In this document: piece by piece, positions 57,866 through 64,000 of the stretch | How the letters are laid out: each line of letters begins with the position of its first letter | Position numbering within the stretch: position 1 is the first letter of the stretch | Assembly: GCA_030844895.1 (NCBI GenBank) | Contig: CM061231.1 | Location: 133,705,023-133,769,022, forward strand | Direction of reading: 5' to 3' | DNA: 64,000 bases | From: Ambrosia x helenae | Taxonomy: Eukaryota; Streptophyta; Magnoliopsida; Asterales; Asteraceae | Notes under the pieces: generated by a model | Database searches by the model: none | What the model was told of the DNA's origin: nothing | The model's input: the letters and a program-made list of their open reading frames with translations, nothing else | Translations under genes and position numbers: made by a program

Positions 57866-60800
57866 ACTTCCGCCGACTCAGGCTCATACTGCTGTTCCTG
57901 CTCCTGCGGCTCAGGGGACTCCAGGAAAGCAGGGGTGCTACAACTGTGGTGACACATGGCATTTCAAGCGTGATTGTCCCAACGGAGGCGGCGACAGGAA
58001 TGCGCGTGCTTTTGTCATTGGCTCCGCAGAGGCCAAACAGGATCCTGACACAGTTACCGGTACGTTCCTTCTTAATGATCGCTATGTTTCTGTCTTGTTT
58101 GATTCTGGTGCCGATAAGAGTTTCATATCTATGGACATTAGTCGATTGCTAGATATATTACACACACCTTTAGAGGCTAAGTACTTGATAGAATTGGCTG
58201 ATGGTAAGAAAATCGAAGCGACACATATTCTTAGGGAATGTCGCTTGGAACTGTCGGGTTTGTCCTTCCCCATTGACCTTATGCCGGTATACCTGGGTAG
58301 TTTTGATGATGTGTGGGCATGGATTAGTTATCGTTGTATCATGCGGAAATCGTTTGTTTTGATAAGGTCATTCGGATCCCTCTCCCTGATGGGGAGACTC
58401 TTTCGGTTCATAGCGAGAATAGCGGTGCTCCGCTGAGTATCATTTCTAGTATGAAAGCCCTTAGGTATCTTCGGAAGGGTTATTCGGCCATTCTGGCACT
58501 TGTTTCTGTTACGTCTAATGATGAGAAGAAGATCGAGGATATCCCTGTGGTTCATGACTTTCCTGATGTGTTTCTCGATGACTTACTTGGTCTTCCTCTT
58601 CATCGTCAGCTTGAATTTGGTATTGATCTTACTCCTGGTGCAGCTCCTATTGCCCGAGCTCCGTATCGTCTTGCACCTCCCGATATGTAAGAGTTGTCTA
58701 GCCAGTTACAGGAACTCTTGGAAAAGGGTTTCATTCGACCGAGTTCTTCCCCGTGGGGAGCTCCTATCTTGTTTGTGAAGAAGAAGAACGGAAGTCTGCG
58801 CATCTGTGCTGATTATCGCGAGCTGAACAAAGTGACCATCAAGAATCGTTATCCTCTCCCTCGCATCGATGATCTCTTTGACCAGCTCCAGGGTTCCAGT
58901 TACTATTCGAAGATTGATTTGCGATCTGGTTATCACCAGTTGCGCGTTCAGGAAGCCGACATCCCGAAGACTGCTTTTCGTACTCGTTATGGTCATTTTG
59001 AGTTCTTGGTCATGCCTTTTGGTCTCACTAACGCACCGGCAGTGTTCATGGATTTGATGAACCGTTTTTGTAAGCCTTACCATGATAAATTCGTCATCAT
59101 GTTTATTGACGACATTCTGGTTTATTCCAAGAACAAGACGGACCATGAGAAACACTTGCGGTTAGTCTTGGAACTCTTGAGACGTGAGCAGTTGTATGCT
59201 AAGTTCTCAAAGTGTGACTTTTGGTTGCGCGAAGTCCAATTCCTAGGGCATGTGGTTAATGAACTGGGAATTCATGTCGATCCGGCTAAGATCAAAGCCA
59301 TTAAAGACTGGGAAGCACCAAAGACGCCATCTGAGGTGCGACAATTCCTAGGTCTTGTGGATTACTATCGTTGTTTCATTGAGGGATTTTTGAAGATTGC
59401 TCAACCCCTCACCTCTCTTATCCAGAAGGACCGAAAGTTTGACTAGGGTGAACCGCAGGAATCGGCATTTCAAATACTGAAGCTTAAACTTTGTTCTACA
59501 CCTATCCTGTCTCTACCTGAGGGTACGGATGATTTTGTTGTATACTGTGACGCTTCTATTCGTGGTCTCAGTTGCGTGTTGATGCAACGCGAGAAGGTTA
59601 TTGCTTATGCTTCTCGTCAACTTAAGGTTCACGAGAAGAACTATACTACCAATGACTTGGAACTAGGTGAAGTGGTTTTTGTGTTGAAAATCTGGAGACA
59701 TTACTTGTACGGTACCAAATGCACCATCTACACCAATCACAAGAGCCTTCAGCATATTTTCGACCAGAATGAGCTAAACATGCGGCAGCGTCGCTGGGTT
59801 GAACTCCTGAACGACTATGATTGTGCTATTAAGTATCATCCTGGCAAGGCGAACGTTGTGGCGGACGCCTTGAGCAGGAAGGAATCTGCGAAACCTCGTC
59901 GTGTTAGAGCTTTACAACTCACCATCCATTCCTCTTTGCCTGACCAAATTCGTTCTGCACAACTGGAAGCTTTGAAGGAGGAAAACCTTAAAGCTAACAC
60001 TATGCATAGTGCTGACAAGCACCTTGAACTTAGGTCTGATGGCCTACACTACTTTGCAGAACGCGCTTGGGTTCCTTTGTTCAGGGGATTACGGGAGCTT
60101 GTCTTGGATGAAGCTCATAAATCCCGGTATTCTGTTCACCCTGGCTTCGACAAGATTTATCAGGATTTGAAGATACTCTATTGAACATGAAGGCTGACAT
60201 AGCGTCATACGCGAGAAAATGCTTGACTTGTGCTAAAGTCAAGGCGGAGTATCAGAAGCCGTCTGGTCTCCTACAACAACCGGAGATTCTAGAATGGAAA
60301 TGGGAACGGATCATGATGGATTTTGTCACCAAACTACCGAAGTCACCAAGTGGTTGCGATATGATTTGGGTGATTGTCGATAGGTTGACAAAATTGGCGT
60401 ATTTCCTACCTATTAAGGAAACTGATGGACTCGAGCGATTAGCTTGAATTTACCTAAAGGAGGTAGTCTCTAGGCACGGGGTGCCTGTTTCTATTATCTC
60501 TGATCGTGATTCTCGTTTTGCTTCGCGTTTCTGGAAGGCTCTGCACAAAGCTTTGGGTACTCAGTTGGATATGAGTACGGCCTATCATTCGCAAACTGAT
60601 GGTCAAAGTGAGCAGACGATTCAAACCTTGGAAGACATGCTTCGAGCATGTGTTATAGATTTTGGCAAGGGTTGGAAGAGTCACCTACCATTGGTGGAGT
60701 TCTCTTACAACAACAACTATCACTCTAGTATCAAGGCAGCTCCGTTCGAAGCTCTTTACGGACGAAAATGTCGATCTCCTCTTTGTTGGGCCGAGGTGGG

Positions 60801-61294
60801 CGAGAGTCACCTCACTGGTCCGGAACTAGTGTACGAAACTTCGTAGAAAATCGTACAAATTCGTAACCGTTTGGCAGCCGCACGGGATCGTCAGAAGAGT
60901 TATGCCGATCGCCGTCGCAAACCTTTGGAGTTCCGGGTTGGGGACATGGTACTTCTAAAGGTTTCACCATGGAAGGGGTCATACGCTTTGGAAAGCGTGG
61001 CAAGCTTAACCCTCGTTATGTCGTACCGTTTGCAATGCTGGAACGGATTGGACCGGTGGCATACAGACTTGACTTACCGGCGGAGCTCGGTAGTGTTCAC
61101 AACGTCTTCCATGTGTCTAACTTGAAGAAGTGTTTGGCTGTCGAATCTCTTATTGTGCCACTGGAAGAGATCAAGGTTGATGATCGTCTTCGCTTTGTGG
61201 AGGAACCTGTTGAGATTCTTGACTATAAGATTCGTAGCCTTCGCCGGAGTAAAATCCGCATCGTTAAGGTTCGTGTTACCGCTGAAGCTAAATG
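57866..61294 (+). pseudogene. Protease-RT-RNase H-integrase of element C, several breaks
   Basis: Domains in order: zinc knuckle CYNCGDTWHFKRDC (57,939); protease FDSGADKSF (58,098); RT with WGAPILFVKKKNGSLRIC and catalytic FIDDILVYS (about 59,103); RNase H (VVYCDAS, NHKSLQHIFDQ, KANVVADALSRKE); integrase with zinc-binding region, MDFVTKLP and ISDRDSRF catalytic Asp regions and the SEQT(I)QTLE Glu region; C-terminal HNVFHVSNLKK and EEPVEILDYKIRSLRRSKI, the start of a chromodomain that stops early at VRVTAEAK. Breaks: shift near 58,308-58,334, stops at 58,688, 59,444, 60,445 and 60,844, shifts near 60,184 and 60,975. Not functional. Closest in plan to chromovirus (Tekay-like) polyproteins. Confidence 0.88.
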
Positions 61295-61434
61295 AATATC
61301 AGGGCGAGATTCCTTTCAACGTGGGGATAATGTGACGACCGGTAAATTTTCATTTCGTTTTTTTTCTTTTCGTCTTTTTCATTTTGAGCTTCGTGCAATT
61401 TTCGGGACGAAAATTCTTTCAACGTGGGGATGAT
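61295..61434 (+). other. Duplicated polypurine-tract/LTR-start motif
   Basis: 'ttcaacgtggggataatgtgac' at 61,310 is echoed by 'ttcaacgtggggatgatgtgac' at 61,418. The second is the true LTR junction (purines then TGTGACACTCGG). The first looks like a tandem duplicate. Confidence 0.65.
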
Positions 61435-61817
61435 GTGACACTCGGCATGTTCGGCTTAAACATTTTGGTAAAACTTAAGTCTACCTTAGCAAAAAACATT
61501 TATAAATGGACTTAACTAGGTTAGTTGAGTTGGGTCATGTTAGGATTGTCCAGGGTTCAATGATCTGGAGGATCATTGGGAGTTGTTTTGTGAATACACT
61601 AGTCTTGAGTCCCGTTGTTGGTGATATTACATGAATTGAAGTAAGTAGGATACGTAGATTGATACATACGTGTGATACAATATGCAAATACGTGCTTCAA
61701 ATGTGTAAACATGATTGTATATGCTTAACATATGTTAGGATTGCATGTTCATATGTTAGGATGTGCTAAAACGCGTTTAAACGACAAAACTGGAAAATCT
61801 GGAAAACACAGGTATTG

Positions 61818-61920
61818 GTTCGACCTGTAGGGGGTCGAACCAGGGATGGGAATTCAGCAAAAAGCTCATTCGAATAAACAAACTCTCATTCGAACCAGGA
61901 TGGGGGTCGAATGTAGCCTT
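61818..61920 (+). repeat. Array I: GGTCGAA/TTCGACC words upstream of TATA
   Basis: GGTTCGACC then GGGTCGAACC (a hairpin), CATTCGAA twice, GGGGTCGAATG; ends three bases before TATAAATA. Confidence 0.8.
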
Positions 61921-62689
61921 GGTATAAATACCACACTTTGTCATTTTTCATCATTTCACAAACTCTAGTCGCCTTTTTAATCACTGAGAAAGGAGTTTTT
62001 GCTCTCGTTTTTCATAATCTAACCTACAAACATCATCTAATCAAGAATCTAAGGTGTGTTCTTAATCCAAAACCCTTTTCAAAGCATTTTGATTCATTTT
62101 CATCTAACCCCAAATGTCCAGATCTGTTCTAAGGGTGTTTTTATGATTAAAAACCTTTCAAACATCTTTCTAAACAAAACCTAATCATTAAACATGAGTT
62201 TTCATATCAATAAACATGTGTTAATGGTGTGTTATGTGGTATTATGTATTGTTTAATGATTTGCTGCTATACAAGTAATAGAAACATGATCTAGGGCTGC
62301 TATTGGTGTTAGTTTATGATTGTTTTAGGTTACAATTGAATCAATGATGATGTTATGTCTAATTTGGGGATTTTTGATGAATCTAGGGCTTGTTACATGT
62401 TGTTATTATTGATAAAACTATTGGGGGTTTTCATACACACATTGAACTGAGCATTTTGAGATGATTATGAAAGAATTTCGAAAAGTTTCCAAATTGGGTA
62501 AAGTTTTCATACATGATGTGACATTTCCATAATTTTACCATTTTGGGTAAGTGTTAAAATGAACTGATTTTGGGGTAAAATTGACGGGGTTTCGTAGTAA
62601 TAAGTTAATCATGTTTGACTGCAGTGTTTCATGATGTTCCGTGGTGTTTTCGGATAGTTTTGATGCGTTTTAGGAAACTTGGAGCTGCA

Positions 62690-62968
62690 AGGGTCGAACC
62701 TGGCCCTCATTTGAACCCACGTGGGGTCAAAGGTGGGGTCCAAGGGTCAAACTTACAGTCTGATGGTCGAATAAGCTTCAGTTAGGTCGAACGAACTTGA
62801 TTTAGGTCGAATTAACACATGTTAAGGTCGAATGAACATGTGTTAAGGTCGAATGAACTTGTATTAGGTTGCATGAACTTGTGTATGGGTAGAATGAATC
62901 CCAAGGGGGTCGAACCAAGGTCAAATGGGTCGAACCTGGACTTGTTAAATGTTGATTCGACCTTACAA
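62690..62968 (+). repeat. Array II: GGTCGAA tandem units
   Basis: About ten to twelve units of roughly 22-26 bp with core 'aggtcgaatgaactt' or 'gggtcgaacc'. Same word as array I of this LTR and unlike the word in the solo LTR. Confidence 0.85.
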
Positions 62969-64000
62969 CTCCGTATGTGCGATTTTCGATGCAAACTAAG
63001 TGTTTTATGCTTGAACCTTATGTGTAATCTATGTATGCTTGATTAGTTTATGTAATGGATCACCAACGGAATGTCGGGTCAATCTAGTGTGTCGGTTGAA
63101 CAGTCAAACACATTTTAAACATACTTGGTCACGATCTGGACAATCGGGGACTAGATAACCTTATGGTTATTAGTCGGAACACTTATGTGAACATTTTGAT
63201 AGATCTCCGGTAGTTGGGATTATCAAGGGCTTAGCTTTTCTATTATCTTGAAGAAAAACGCAACCAAAGGTGAGTTCACGACCCCACTTTACTGCTTTTA
63301 CTTTTCGGGGAGAAAACATGCGCTAAACTTACATTTTGTAACATATGTCATACTATGATCTACTTTTGCGTTGCTATACGATCTTTGGAAGTCCCGGGGG
63401 AAACCATGAATGTGTAGGGATGCACAATGGGGGAAATGTGGATAGATCTATTGGGCGTGACCTGCCCCACTCGTCGGCTGAAGGTCGGACGGGTGCATGT
63501 TGTTACGAACTTTGCTAAACATTGCTAAACATTATTCGGGCTGAACATATGCTAAACATTGCTAAACGTGTCCAGTAATGGTTTTCCAATCGTAGTAGTA
63601 ACAAAACATACGCCTAACTAGCGTACTTTGGTTTCATTGATATATTATTGACAGGTTTTGGACTTGCTAACATTCGTAACATTTAGTAACACTTGGTAAC
63701 ATTTTTATACAAACCTGTGAACTCACCAGCATTATATGTTGACGTCATTTTGGCATGTTTTTCTCAGGTCGCTAAGGTAGCAACATACGGACTAGGCGCA
63801 CGAGTCTGCATGGCGTCTAGGGCTTAGTTTCATGTTTTTGAAATAAACATTTTGAATACGTTGATACTTGGTTTTGTAACTTGTAAATGCTTCCGCTACA
63901 GTTTTATGTTATAATAACTATGTTTTGAGTTTACGTATTTCATATAGTGTTGTTTATTGTGACCGTTGACTTGGATCCCGGTTTGTCACGCGCCTCGCGG

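Larger units (their letters stand above)
50817..64000 (+). mobile_element. Ty3/gypsy element C (chromovirus-like), interrupted and incomplete at the window edge
   Basis: Order: LTR remnant (50,817-50,831, ends GAGGGTGTGACA), primer-binding site, leader, gag (from 51,450), solo LTR 51,475-54,221, gag continued with an intron, solo LTR 55,282-57,865, knuckle-protease-RT-RNase H-integrase to 61,294, then the 3' LTR from 61,435 past the edge. Without the insertions the element would be about 8 kb. Confidence 0.85.
61435..64000 (+). repeat. 3' LTR of element C, cut by window end
   Basis: Starts TGTGACACTCGGCATG; TATA box TATAAATA at 61,923. The last visible bases (gtttgtcacgcgcctcgcgg) match the portion of the solo LTR that lies about 30-40 bp from its end, so nearly all of the LTR (about 2.6 kb) is here. 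Confidence 0.88.

Overview
This is a eudicot plant nuclear window. It has three intron-rich host genes, all with canonical plant splice sites, embedded in a dense landscape of LTR retrotransposons, Helitrons, MITEs and SINEs. The lineage looks like Asteraceae (LTR style, repeat families), but that is only an impression and no search was possible.

Layout. Positions 1-2,760 hold a dispersed repeat, a non-autonomous Helitron and a palindromic upstream region. A plus-strand gene for a large PHD-finger/acetyltransferase (GNAT) nuclear regulator runs 2,942-9,852 in seven exons, with a one-base frameshift in exon 4. A convergent minus-strand gene for a type II membrane O-fucosyltransferase-family protein runs 16,365-11,597 in ten exons. 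A second copy of the left-edge repeat follows at 16.6-17.5 kb. From 18.7 to 27.1 kb a broken Ty3/gypsy element (A, plus strand) is interrupted by another Ty3/gypsy element (B, minus strand, about 2.5 kb LTR). A deleted Copia element with both LTRs is at 27,690-30,535. A tandem array of tRNA-like units (31.06-31.53 kb) and a fragment resembling the C-terminus of an RLE-type non-LTR element follow. A plastid ATP sulfurylase gene (five exons, 37,373-42,268) has at least two exactly delimited MITEs in intron 1. A LINE fragment and a Helitron (44,078-44,759) come next. From 45.1 kb to the end lie two nested Tat-like gypsy fragments (D1 in D2, minus strand) and one large decayed Ty3/gypsy element C (50.8 kb to beyond the edge), itself split by two solo LTRs with exact 5-bp target duplications.

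The host genes have separate roles (chromatin regulation, glycosyl transfer, sulfate activation) and do not form a pathway. The most unusual signals are in the mobile DNA. (1) Elements A and C both carry an 82-83 nt, phase-1, GT-AG intron at the same place in gag; its removal restores the frame although neither length is a multiple of three. (2) The large LTRs carry two arrays of short palindromic words, one just upstream of the TATA box and one about 0.7-0.8 kb downstream. Within one LTR both arrays use the same word, but two related LTRs use different words, and each array follows a similar leader sequence.
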